From Euryarchaeota archaeon UBA181 (GTDB lineage Archaea; Thermoplasmatota; Poseidoniia; Poseidoniales; Thalassarchaeaceae): a DNA stretch of 25,427 nucleotides. The notes under the pieces are model-generated. The model was not told the origin of the DNA. It saw only the letters and a list, made by a program, of their open reading frames with translations, and made no database searches. Positions 15,965 to 23,356 of this stretch are shown in pieces (position 1 is the stretch's first letter; every line of letters starts with the position of its first letter). The stretch is from positions 1 to 25,427 of the forward strand of contig DALI01000004.1 of NCBI GenBank assembly GCA_002496725.1, written 5' to 3'. Both the position numbers and the translations under genes were made by a program.

Positions 15965-17707
15965 CTACATCATCTCGGGAGATTGGATTCCCAATATTCC
16001 AAGACCGGTTGAAATGACTCTAGCAGTAAGATCGCAGAGTGCTAATCTGCTAGCCATGACTCCTTCATCATCTGCCTTTATTACTGGGCATGCCTCGTAA
16101 AATGAGGCGAAGGCGGATGATGTCGTGTGAATATGCGTGCATAGTTTATGAGGATGGAAACTAGAGGCTGATTGATCCAGTGACTCAGAGAAATTCACTA
16201 TGCATCTAGCTAAATTCTGCTCTTCCTCCGCAAGTAGTTCAATTTTAGTTTCCTTGAGTGAATCGCGACTGATCGGAGATAGGGAAAATATTCGAGAAAT
16301 TCTCGCATAGGAGTATTGCAGATAAGGAGCGGTGTTTCCCTCGAAAGAAAGCATTCTATCCCAATCAAAGACGTAATCTTTGGCCCTATCGGTTGAAAGA
16401 TCGGCATATTTTACAGCTCCTATGCCTATGATTTTCGAGATTCGTACAGTTTCTTCATCTGATAGTTCCGAGTTCCTTTCGGCGATCGCTTGCCCGGCTC
16501 TGGATATTGACTCCCTCAATAAGTCGACCAGTTTTACTGATTGCCCAGCTCTACTCTTCAACATCTGGCCATTTGAATCTAGGACGGACCCGAAGTTTAC
16601 GTGGATTGCACTGTGTGTATCGTTCATGAATCCGGCCTTTTTTGCGACCTCAAAAACCATCTCAAAGTGTTGTTTCTGGGGAGTTCCGACAACATACAGT
16701 AGCTCATCGCAGGATAACCTCTCTACGCGATCAATAATACAGGCCAAGTCGGAAGTAGAGTAGTTATACCCGCCATCTGCCTTCCGAATCATCACAGGAA
16801 ATGGTTGACCTTCCCTGTTGACCCACTTCCCTCCGAGAAAAACTACACTGGCTCCATTACTCTCTACCAATAAACCTGATTCATCCAATCTCTCGACGAC
16901 TTGTGGCAATAAGTGCTTATACGCTGACTCACCCATTAAATCATCATTATCCAGAAGCACTCCTAACATGCCATATACCTCATTGAAGTAGCTTGTAGAA
17001 ACGTCAACAAGTACTTTCCATAGCCTTAGGGTATCCTCATCTTCGCCCTGAAGGAGGACTACTCTGGCTCTAGCACGATTAGCGAATTCGGAATCGTCAG
17101 AGAATTTAGATCTGGCCTCTTTGTAGAAATTATCAAAATCTGAAATTCCCTTTTCTAAAGCGAACTTTTCTTCGCCTTCATCGATTAAGTGTTCAATGAG
17201 CATGCCAAATGGTGTACCCCAATCTCCTATGTGGTTCTCTCTGATTACCTGATGTCCCTTGAACTGTAACATTCTAACAATGGCATCGCCAATAACTGTT
17301 GATCTAAGGTGCCCGACATGCATCTCCTTGGCCACATTTGGAGCAGAGTAATCAACAACAATTTTTCTCGATATTTCTTTCTTGACCCCTAGCCTCTCAT
17401 CTGGCAATAGTGACATAGTCTTTGATGATAACCATCTTGGATCGGCCTTGAGATTCACAAATCCGTTAATTGTAGAAGTTATGGCCACCCCTTCTAGAGA
17501 CGGTGAAATTACCCTACATATCTCTTCAGCGACCTCAATAGGTGATTTCTTGAACACACCTGAAAGAGAGTGGCAAGGGATTGCTACATCAGCCATGCGT
17601 CCATCGGTTGCTGGCCCTATTAAACTGGAGATATGTTCCTCAGAGACGGGGAATTCTGATACGGATTCGTATATCAGAGGAGCACATACTTCGATTAAAT
17701 CCCTCAT
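15965..17707 (-). CDS. argS: Arginyl-tRNA synthetase
   Basis: A 580-residue class I synthetase. It has an N-terminal arginine-tRNA 'additional domain' and then DYSAPNVAKEMHVGHLRST (119-137), with HVGH (130-133) as the HIGH motif. Next come WGTPFGMLI, YSTSDLA and the MLKSRAG loop in place of KMSKS. The C-terminal helical anticodon-binding domain follows ('YAR' and LGI near the end). The start at 17707 is favoured by GAGGTGG a few bases upstream. An ATG at 17719 overlaps the prf1 stop (ATGA) and would add four residues. It is cotranscribed with the release factor gene prf1. Confidence 0.95.
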   Translation of the reverse strand: MRDLIEVCAPLIYESVSEFPVSEEHISSLIGPATDGRMADVAIPCHSLSGVFKKSPIEVAEEICRVISPSLEGVAITSTINGFVNLKADPRWLSSKTMSLLPDERLGVKKEISRKIVVDYSAPNVAKEMHVGHLRSTVIGDAIVRMLQFKGHQVIRENHIGDWGTPFGMLIEHLIDEGEEKFALEKGISDFDNFYKEARSKFSDDSEFANRARARVVLLQGEDEDTLRLWKVLVDVSTSYFNEVYGMLGVLLDNDDLMGESAYKHLLPQVVERLDESGLLVESNGASVVFLGGKWVNREGQPFPVMIRKADGGYNYSTSDLACIIDRVERLSCDELLYVVGTPQKQHFEMVFEVAKKAGFMNDTHSAIHVNFGSVLDSNGQMLKSRAGQSVKLVDLLRESISRAGQAIAERNSELSDEETVRISKIIGIGAVKYADLSTDRAKDYVFDWDRMLSFEGNTAPYLQYSYARISRIFSLSPISRDSLKETKIELLAEEEQNLARCIVNFSESLDQSASSFHPHKLCTHIHTTSSAFASFYEACPVIKADDEGVMASRLALCDLTARVISTGLGILGIQSPEMM

Positions 17708-17715
17708 TTTCCACC

Positions 17716-19005
17716 TCATGCAATTGGATACCTGAGTAGAGCCGCGATCCCTCCAAAGGCGTCGAAGAGTGTAGCGCCTTCCTCAGTATCCATTGAGATC
17801 AGGGTTACTGAAGCGGAAGTATGGACTGCCAACTGACTCAGCTCGTCGATCAAATCCATGGACCTATCAGAATCCTCGATCACGTTCTCAGATGAGCAAC
17901 TGGAGCAGACCGGAATCTCTGATCTTCTATTTTGTGTCCCTTCCCATTCACTCTTACACTGCCTACAAACCCACATTACACGTCTTTTCCTGACATTTTC
18001 TGACAATAGGAGCCTCTCAACCGCACCCTGATCAAGGGCGCTTCTAATCATCATCTCCCCATATGTGGCCTTTGGGTGTGCTTGCATTACCTCACTCAAG
18101 AACCTATCAACTATCTTTCTCTCGGTATCCAGTTCGATTTGATCCATGAGTCCCCCTGCTCTCTGAACTAGCTCCCTCAAGCCACTTTCATTGGAGTAGC
18201 CTACGTCGAAGAACGGTTCTCTGATGAGCTTCTTTATCTCGTGGTGAAAATAGTCATTCTTAACCACATAATCCTTAGTCGCACCTGGTCCACCGATAAT
18301 TACACCCTGCATATCTTCAATCATTGGGAGCCAGTAAGAAGACGCCCTTTCTGCTGATTTCTTGAAGAATTTGTCTGCGGCCTCTTCGATCAGCCTCTCG
18401 AACCTCTGAGCCGATTGCCCGCCTCTTCCATGTTTGGAAGGAACTAATGAGGTTACATGCTCCTGGCAATGTAACCTCTTTCCACTAGCAAGTCCGTATG
18501 CGGCTTCAGACCTGTCGATAACGAAAAGGCCATACGCAGTTCTATCGATAAGCATCTCCTCTAGTTGGCTTATCTCAAAGGTTGAACCGCACCTGTACCT
18601 GTAAGAGGTGAATGCCTCAGGTGGGTCATCGATCACTATTGACATGAGTCTCGTCTTGTTGTTACCGACAATGACATGCCCTACGAATAAGGCCATCCCC
18701 CTTTGTCCGGGAGTCTTGTACCGATTGAGTGATGCTATAGCTGATTCAATAGCATCAGAGACATGCTTTCTAGTCAATTTTGACTTGATATTGGCCGCCT
18801 GTCCTGCTTCATTGGAAAGCTGATGCCTTACATCACTAATCATTCTGTCAGGGGGGACCACTACTGAAACTAACTCGGTCCCCATGCCCTTCATTGACGA
18901 AAGCTCCTCTACAGCCTTCTTGAGACGGAGTCTCCTCTGTTGGACTTCAATCTCTTCGGATATTGGGCTACCCCCCAGCAGAAGGCCGGAGGGCCAGCAT
19001 TTCAA
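17716..19005 (-). CDS. prf1: Peptide chain release factor aRF1
   Basis: 429 residues with three domains. The N domain carries the stop-codon-reading NIKS (72-75) and YRCGSTF (137-143, the YxCxxxF motif). The M domain carries GRGGQ (193-197), the tripeptide that triggers peptidyl-tRNA hydrolysis. The C domain has a zinc ribbon, C347-x2-C350 and C367-x2-C370. The usual TASNIKS reads QAANIKS here. Archaea use this single factor for all three stops, and all three occur in this window. The start is uncertain. The ATG at 19005 gives a 14-residue extension before the usual start region, but no other ATG precedes the conserved domain. An A/T box lies 29 bases upstream. Confidence 0.95.
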   Translation of the reverse strand: MKCWPSGLLLGGSPISEEIEVQQRRLRLKKAVEELSSMKGMGTELVSVVVPPDRMISDVRHQLSNEAGQAANIKSKLTRKHVSDAIESAIASLNRYKTPGQRGMALFVGHVIVGNNKTRLMSIVIDDPPEAFTSYRYRCGSTFEISQLEEMLIDRTAYGLFVIDRSEAAYGLASGKRLHCQEHVTSLVPSKHGRGGQSAQRFERLIEEAADKFFKKSAERASSYWLPMIEDMQGVIIGGPGATKDYVVKNDYFHHEIKKLIREPFFDVGYSNESGLRELVQRAGGLMDQIELDTERKIVDRFLSEVMQAHPKATYGEMMIRSALDQGAVERLLLSENVRKRRVMWVCRQCKSEWEGTQNRRSEIPVCSSCSSENVIEDSDRSMDLIDELSQLAVHTSASVTLISMDTEEGATLFDAFGGIAALLRYPIA

Positions 19006-19030
19006 CCCTTAGACTCGACCCGGGCAAAGG

Positions 19031-19038
19031 AATTGAAA
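19031..19038. promoter_or_regulatory. Putative shared A/T box of the divergent prf1/pyrH promoters
   Basis: AATTGAAA (TTTCAATT on the other strand) is centred 28.5 bases before the pyrH ATG and 29.5 bases before the prf1 ATG. It is the only A/T-rich stretch of note in the 57-base gap, so one element may serve both directions. Confidence 0.35.
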
Positions 19039-19062
19039 GGGGACGTCCCAGCTCGGTAGTCA

Positions 19063-19767
19063 ATGACGACGGTGATTGTCGCACTTGGAGGAAGTCTTCT
19101 TCGTCCCGAGATAGAAGAAAGGCACACTTGGCTGGAGGGGCTTGTCTCAGTAATCAGAGATAGGGCATCCATGAATGACAAGATAGGCATAGTGGTTGGA
19201 GGGGGTGCGCCTGCGAGGGAAGGTATCGAACTCGCGAGACCTATGATTTCAGATGAATCTCATCTAGATAAAATTGGAATTGCCGCTACAAGACTCAATG
19301 CAACCATTGTTAGAGAAGCCTTATCGGATGCTGGAGTACCAGTATCTGGAACCATTCCCAAGAGTATTGACGAGGCTGTCCTTCTACTCGAGAAGCGTCA
19401 AGTGGTAGTCATGGGAGGAACTAATCCTGGCCATACTACTGATGCTGTGGCAATACGTTTTGCAGTATCTTCTGGGGCAACAAAATGTATCATTGCCACT
19501 AATGTTCCGAAAGTTTTCGATGAAGATCCCAAACATAATCCAAATGCCCAGGCCCATGATTTTCTCACTCATGATCAATTACTCGAAATTATTGGTGTTT
19601 CTGAGCATTCTAGAGCAGGTGTATCCCAGATTGTCGACCCAGTGGGGGCCAAGGAGGCCGCTGAAAATGGACTGACACTAAACATACTTGATGGAAGGAT
19701 TATTGATTTAATCAAAGAGGCGATAGTTGATGGGGACTTCCAAGGAACCGAGGTAAGGAAGGGGTGA
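19063..19767 (+). CDS. pyrH: Uridylate (UMP) kinase, archaeal type
   Basis: A 234-residue amino-acid-kinase-fold enzyme that phosphorylates UMP to UDP. Motifs in order are VALGGSLL (6-13), VGGGAPAREG (45-54), VVVMGGTNPGHTTDAVA (114-130) with the UMP-binding TTD, and ATNVPKVFDEDP (145-156). The short PyrH form with this TDAVA motif is the archaeal branch. There is no Shine-Dalgarno, so it is probably leaderless. Its stop overlaps a GTG start of the next gene (GTGA). Confidence 0.95.
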   Translation: MTTVIVALGGSLLRPEIEERHTWLEGLVSVIRDRASMNDKIGIVVGGGAPAREGIELARPMISDESHLDKIGIAATRLNATIVREALSDAGVPVSGTIPKSIDEAVLLLEKRQVVVMGGTNPGHTTDAVAIRFAVSSGATKCIIATNVPKVFDEDPKHNPNAQAHDFLTHDQLLEIIGVSEHSRAGVSQIVDPVGAKEAAENGLTLNILDGRIIDLIKEAIVDGDFQGTEVRKG

Positions 19768-20090
19768 TTGTTTTGGGAAGGGCAGATAGAATTGCGACTG
19801 CTGGTAGGAGAACCGCCAAGGAAGCTCGTGAAGCGGCTTCTAAGAGGCGGCAGACAGAGAGGCAAAAAGTTTCACAGAAATCTCTAGAGGTAAGGCCGCA
19901 CAGACACTGTGTGGTTTGTTGGACACCCATATCCATCGACAGTGATCCAGCTGTTTGCAATGATTCGGCGTGTATTGAAAATAACGAGAAAAGGGAGTCT
20001 TCCAGGAAGAGATTGACAATTATGCTTTACCTATTCCCCGGTATCGCGATACTGCTAATATTTCTACAGTTAATGTCAGGTGGGGCTTAG
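19764..20090 (+). CDS. Zinc-ribbon membrane protein, DUF2116-like
   Basis: About 108 residues. A highly basic, Arg/Lys/Ala-rich N-terminal half is probably helical. A zinc-ribbon-like segment follows, HRHCVVC (CxxC) then VCNDSACIE (second Cys pair). One C-terminal transmembrane helix ends the protein (about 86-104). The HxHCxxCG-like start resembles the DUF2116 zinc-ribbon proteins of archaea. The topology is a tail-anchored protein with its zinc ribbon in the cytoplasm. The GTG at 19764 overlaps the pyrH stop. A TTG at 19773 has a better Shine-Dalgarno (GGGGTGAT) and is an equally good start. Function unknown. Confidence 0.8.
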   Translation: MIVLGRADRIATAGRRTAKEAREAASKRRQTERQKVSQKSLEVRPHRHCVVCWTPISIDSDPAVCNDSACIENNEKRESSRKRLTIMLYLFPGIAILLIFLQLMSGGA

Positions 20091-20095
20091 GGGTA

Positions 20096-20102
20096 TTTTT
20101 TT
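20096..20102 (+). terminator. T7 tract, possible archaeal U-tract terminator
   Basis: Seven T follow the stop of the zinc-ribbon membrane protein by five bases and end at the ATG of the next gene. Archaeal termination commonly uses such U-tracts. It could equally be part of the next gene's promoter or chance. Confidence 0.25.
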
Positions 20103-20687
20103 ATGAATATGATAAAAATTATGTCTATACTTCCAGGCCTTGTTGGAGGCTTATGTATCCTAATTGTCATTGTGAGCTTGATTGGAATAGATATTGAGGA
20201 CTCTCGGACAGATGTCCCCATTGTTCCCTGTTCTGATGATGCGGTTGGTTGCGTGGTAGGTATGACTACACAGGATTTGCAAGTGCCCAGTGCGTTTATT
20301 CTTCTTGAGATTAGTATGGAATTGGAGTGGGATGAGCCGGATAGAAGTTGGATTGGGGTTATCGCCAGCCCGCCACCAGAAGGTTGCGAACCTGACTCAA
20401 ATGGCTTGACTACCTGTACATCTGATGATTTTGACTTTGTAGCTGGAGGTCCTGATTCGGAGGATGGTAGTTTTAATTTTGTCCTCGAGCCTGGAAAATA
20501 TCGTTTCGTAACAGCAGGAAAGGATGGTTCAACACTAGATGAGCAATTGGTAACAATAGATCCGGAAATCCATTTAGCTGGTTTTGTTGAAATCATGCTT
20601 TCTGCCGTTGGATTCATCTTGCTACTAGGAGCTAGAGAGATGGCATTCCCCATTAAAGAGATGTGGAAACGATTCAGGGACGCATAA
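20103..20687 (+). CDS. Two-helix membrane protein of unknown function
   Basis: 194 residues. An N-terminal transmembrane helix (about 7-28) leads into an acidic beta-rich ectodomain with Cys pairs C43/C50 and C114/C125, which may be disulfides. A second helix at about 160-177 is followed by a basic cytoplasmic tail (MWKRFRD). No family was recognised. A run of seven T (20096-20102) sits directly before the ATG, and there is no Shine-Dalgarno. The antisense strand carries a longer open frame, but its Ser/Pro/Thr-rich composition looks like a shadow. Confidence 0.65.
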   Translation: MNMIKIMSILPGLVGGLCILIVIVSLIGIDIEDSRTDVPIVPCSDDAVGCVVGMTTQDLQVPSAFILLEISMELEWDEPDRSWIGVIASPPPEGCEPDSNGLTTCTSDDFDFVAGGPDSEDGSFNFVLEPGKYRFVTAGKDGSTLDEQLVTIDPEIHLAGFVEIMLSAVGFILLLGAREMAFPIKEMWKRFRDA

Positions 20688-20702
20688 AGCACCATAGATT
20701 GC

Positions 20703-20710
20703 TTGAATAA
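20703..20710 (+). promoter_or_regulatory. Putative A/T box before the 38-residue zinc ribbon
   Basis: TTGAATAA is centred 25.5 bases before the ATG at 20732, which has no Shine-Dalgarno. Consistent with a leaderless mini-gene. Confidence 0.3.
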
Positions 20711-20731
20711 CCGGTTCCCATTCGACATGGC

Positions 20732-20848
20732 ATGGCAGACAGGTGTCCGGGGTGTGGATCGAAAATGGATATAGGCGGACTCCCCATATCCATTGGTGGA
20801 TTCAATATGTATTGTACTACTTGCGGACATACGTGGCATATTGACTAG
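20732..20848 (+). CDS. 38-residue zinc-ribbon miniprotein
   Basis: A short frame encoding MADRCPGCGSKMDIGG, then a central hydrophobic turn, YCTTCGHTWHID and a TAG stop. Two knuckles, C5-x2-C8-G and C28-x2-C31-GH, are the exact layout of a rubredoxin/TFIIS-like zinc ribbon, and the protein contains little else. Because both CxxCG knuckles are intact in so short a frame, chance is unlikely. It is preceded by an A/T box at the leaderless spacing. Its stop overlaps the NOG1 stop, convergent, within the shared CTAG (20845-20848). Function unknown; such mini-ribbons may bind nucleic acid or proteins. Confidence 0.75.
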   Translation: MADRCPGCGSKMDIGGLPISIGGFNMYCTTCGHTWHID

Positions 20849-21879
20849 GCCGTATCGTTTCTAGGCCAGTCTTCTGGTAAACTGAGAGGATCAATTATCT
20901 CGTCAGCGGCAATCATCTCGACAAGGGTAGCCCTCAGATCTTCTATTCCATCTCCGGTTATGGAGCTGATAGCCAATTTATCTTCCAAATCTGCTAGATC
21001 ATGTAAGTCAGACTTACTGTGGACAACAATAATCGGTCTTTCTGAAATCAGTCCTTTTACCTCCTCTAAAAGATTCATCTGCTCGTCCAGTTTGGTAGTT
21101 GCCATAGGCGTGGAATCTATCATAAAAAGTAGTACATCTCCAACATTCTCCAATGCGGCTATTGCTTGCATCTCTATATTATTTCTCTCCGACATTGGCC
21201 TATCTAGAAGACCCGGTGTATCGACCATCTGATATTTTCTCCTTCGGTGCATGAAGTGACCTAGGTGAAGTTGCTTAGTGGTAAACGGATAAGCGGCTAC
21301 TTCTGGCTCTCCGCTGGAGAGAGAGGATATCAAAGCTGATTTTCCAACATTAGGGGATCCCGCAACCACTATGCAAGGTTCGGAAGAATCTATTGAAGGT
21401 AGCTTCCTAAGAATATCTCTAGCTTCCCCTAGCCACTCTATTTCAGGGGAAATCTGCTCAATTATAGATGAGAATCTTCCATAGGCCGCCCTTCTCGCCT
21501 GATGAAAACCATCTATGTCCCTAAGCCTCAATATCTTTCTCTGCGTATCTCCGGCTATCGATCTTACTCTCTCTGCGCCCCACTGAATGGCACCTAGGGT
21601 TTTCCTGTAATTATCATTGCCAACTGCCGCGTCTACCAATGCCTGATCAAATTCTGATAGCGCGTTCAGACTGGGCCATCTATTAACATAGGCAATAAGA
21701 GTGGTATCTATTACAGCGGCTGCAGACTGAACCATCTTATTCATCTGCTTACGAACGCGATGGTACTTGTCTGGATCCTCAACAGTGTCTGACTGTCTAC
21801 TGGCCTTTCTGAAAGCCTTATCGAGAATCTCATCTGTTTTCAGAACAGTTGGGATTTTTCTCCACTCGATGGATGCCAT
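20845..21879 (-). CDS. NOG1-family GTPase
   Basis: 344 residues. An N-terminal helical domain of about 160 residues begins IPTVLKTDEILDKAFRKAS, the NOG1 (nucleolar GTP-binding protein 1) signature. A TRAFAC-class G domain follows: P-loop GSPNVGKS (174-181), switch YPFTT (197-201), DTPG (220-223), and SKSD (288-291) where the G4 motif is normally NKxD. Family members help build the large ribosomal subunit. The ATG at 21879 is chosen because GGGAG lies four bases upstream and the NOG1 domain follows at once. A start at 21918 would add 13 residues. The eukaryotic C-terminal tail is absent, as in archaea. Confidence 0.9.
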   Translation of the reverse strand: MASIEWRKIPTVLKTDEILDKAFRKASRQSDTVEDPDKYHRVRKQMNKMVQSAAAVIDTTLIAYVNRWPSLNALSEFDQALVDAAVGNDNYRKTLGAIQWGAERVRSIAGDTQRKILRLRDIDGFHQARRAAYGRFSSIIEQISPEIEWLGEARDILRKLPSIDSSEPCIVVAGSPNVGKSALISSLSSGEPEVAAYPFTTKQLHLGHFMHRRRKYQMVDTPGLLDRPMSERNNIEMQAIAALENVGDVLLFMIDSTPMATTKLDEQMNLLEEVKGLISERPIIVVHSKSDLHDLADLEDKLAISSITGDGIEDLRATLVEMIAADEIIDPLSLPEDWPRNDTA

Positions 21880-21937
21880 GTGTCTCCCTGACACGACGAC
21901 TTGCCCCCACCTATTCAAGTCAGTAGTCTGAAAATTG

Positions 21938-21944
21938 TATTGAT
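21938..21944. promoter_or_regulatory. Putative A/T box in the NOG1 / 152-residue gene divergent region
   Basis: TATTGAT, within a longer A/T-rich stretch (21931-21950), is centred 28 bases before the ATG at 21969. The same stretch lies about 60 bases before the NOG1 start. The latter has a Shine-Dalgarno and so presumably a short leader. Confidence 0.3.
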
Positions 21945-21968
21945 TTTGAAATCACGCCCTTTTTCTAT

Positions 21969-22427
21969 ATGAGCCTCCTACGCTCGCTCATGCCAGACAT
22001 TGCTAGTACTCTCCCTGATTGGGCGATCAAGATGCACGAAGCCCATGGCTCTCCTAAATTAGAGGATATTCAGGATGTTTTCCATGGCCCTCTTTCAAGT
22101 AGAAGTGCAGGCCTTAGGAAGGACGATCTAGTTGAGATAATGATTGACTCCAGGGCAGTCTCATCGGATAATGAGGCTTGGGCCAGGGGGATGCTTATCG
22201 GAACCACGAGGAATGCTGTAGAGATAGTTGATAATAGCGGCATATTCAGATCCATTGCGAGGGATGTGATTGTGGAAGTTCGCTTGATTGCTCATATGAG
22301 GGTGCCCTATCTAGAAGATAGAGAGATGATGACATTCGAGAAGGAAGATATGCGTCGAAGATCGATTATGTTAGAGAAGGCCGAACAAATAGCGGATGGC
22401 GGCATGGACAGTCACTTGTGGGGATGA
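21969..22427 (+). CDS. Unknown 152-residue soluble protein
   Basis: Not assigned to a family. Residues 1-45 look helical. Residues 50-110 are a run of beta strands with small turns (LVEIMID, RGMLIGT, AVEIVD, VIVEVRLI), compatible with an SH3/Lsm-like small barrel. The C-terminus is a charged helix (MMTFEKEDMRRRSIMLEKAEQ). There is no signal peptide and no cysteine. The start has no Shine-Dalgarno but an A/T box 28 bases upstream. It is first in a plus-strand cluster, four bases before the carbinolamine dehydratase gene, so a joint transcript is likely. The barrel idea is inference from strand pattern only. Confidence 0.7.
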   Translation: MSLLRSLMPDIASTLPDWAIKMHEAHGSPKLEDIQDVFHGPLSSRSAGLRKDDLVEIMIDSRAVSSDNEAWARGMLIGTTRNAVEIVDNSGIFRSIARDVIVEVRLIAHMRVPYLEDREMMTFEKEDMRRRSIMLEKAEQIADGGMDSHLWG

Positions 22428-22430
22428 AAT

Positions 22431-22760
22431 ATGGACGGACTGTCACATAAAGAATGCGTGCCTTGTAGTGGTGCAATACCCCCTATGGATGAGGAAGAAG
22501 CTAAGAAAATGATCGAGCGTGTCCATGAGGATTGGCAACTTGTCGGGAATCATCATATTGAGAGGTTATGGGCCTTCGATGACTTTCAGAAGGCACTTGA
22601 TTTCGTGAACTCCGCGGGAGCTATTTGTGAGCAGGAAGGACACCATGCTGACTTCGAGCTAGGATGGGGCAGAGCTAAGGCTATGATTTGGACACATAAG
22701 ATAGATGGCCTGACTGAGTCGGACTTTATTCTGGCTGCAAAATTCGATTGTTTGGATTAG
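22431..22760 (+). CDS. phhB: Pterin-4a-carbinolamine dehydratase (PCD/DCoH)
   Basis: 109 residues, full length. CVPCSGAIPP (9-18) opens the protein as in most prokaryotic members. The active-site stretch EQEGHHADFELGW (67-79) has H71 and H72, with H89 in the TH motif, and DGLTESDF closes the domain. The enzyme dehydrates 4a-hydroxytetrahydropterin, recycling pterin cofactor after aromatic hydroxylation. HHAD replaces the common HHPD. Together with the folB-like gene and the SDR, it is the third pterin gene in the window. No hydroxylase gene is visible. GGGGATGA before the ATG is a possible Shine-Dalgarno. Confidence 0.92.
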   Translation: MDGLSHKECVPCSGAIPPMDEEEAKKMIERVHEDWQLVGNHHIERLWAFDDFQKALDFVNSAGAICEQEGHHADFELGWGRAKAMIWTHKIDGLTESDFILAAKFDCLD

Positions 22761-22768
22761 GAATTTTC

Positions 22769-23341
22769 ATGGTGGGCGTGCAAGAGAATCTGAATAGTAG
22801 AAGGACCGTTTATCGTTTCACAAAACAGGAAGTAGATGTTTCTGATTTGGAAATTGCATTTGCAGCGGCCAGTAATGCTCCTTGCCATAAACAGACTCAC
22901 CCCTGGAATTACTATGTTCTCGGGGAAAGATCTAGAGAAATGCTATTGCCATCGGTAATTTCTCTAGCTAGGAAAAAGGCGGCCCAACTTAGTGATGAAG
23001 AAATTATTACCTCTGAAAAGAGAGCTGTTTCTAAAATCTTAGACATCCCTGTAATAATTGCAGTTACCTCGAAACTGAGTCCCAATGACTCATTTAGGGA
23101 AGAAGAAGACTACGCGGCCACTGTTTGTTCTTTGCACAACATGGTATTGTCACTGTGGGACTTGGGAATAGGCTCTCAATGGAGTACTGGAGGAATAACT
23201 AGGAACGCCTTGACGTATCGTGCCTTGGATATATCGGAAGATGAGGAGAAGATTGTAGGATTTCTGAAGGTAGGTTACCCTGAATCCATACCGGTAAAAG
23301 TAAAGAAGACTGTTTCGGAGATTAGAAAATACCTACCGTGA
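22769..23341 (+). CDS. Nitroreductase-family FMN oxidoreductase
   Basis: 190 residues with the nitroreductase fold. SRRTVYRF near the N-terminus carries the FMN-phosphate arginines. APCHKQTHPWNYYVL (about 37-51) is the second FMN segment. A long helix with ATVCSLHNMVLSLWDLGIGSQWSTGG (about 117-142) and the C-terminal FLKVGYPES complete the family pattern. These enzymes reduce nitro or quinone compounds, or in special branches other substrates; the substrate here is unknown. The ATG at 22769 is chosen for the AGGA seven bases upstream. A TTG at 22748 overlaps the dehydratase stop. Confidence 0.9.
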   Translation: MVGVQENLNSRRTVYRFTKQEVDVSDLEIAFAAASNAPCHKQTHPWNYYVLGERSREMLLPSVISLARKKAAQLSDEEIITSEKRAVSKILDIPVIIAVTSKLSPNDSFREEEDYAATVCSLHNMVLSLWDLGIGSQWSTGGITRNALTYRALDISEDEEKIVGFLKVGYPESIPVKVKKTVSEIRKYLP

Positions 23342-23356
23342 GTAATTGGTGATATT

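Noticed and set aside
16380..16763. 127-codon plus-strand frame opposite argS
   Set aside because: Antisense to strongly conserved ArgS sequence; the translation has no motif.
20087..20839. 250-codon open frame on the minus strand opposite the two-helix membrane protein and the mini zinc ribbon
   Set aside because: It is longer than the plus-strand gene, but it has low-complexity Ser/Pro/Thr/Ile composition and no domain. The plus strand has clear membrane helices and CxxC pairs.
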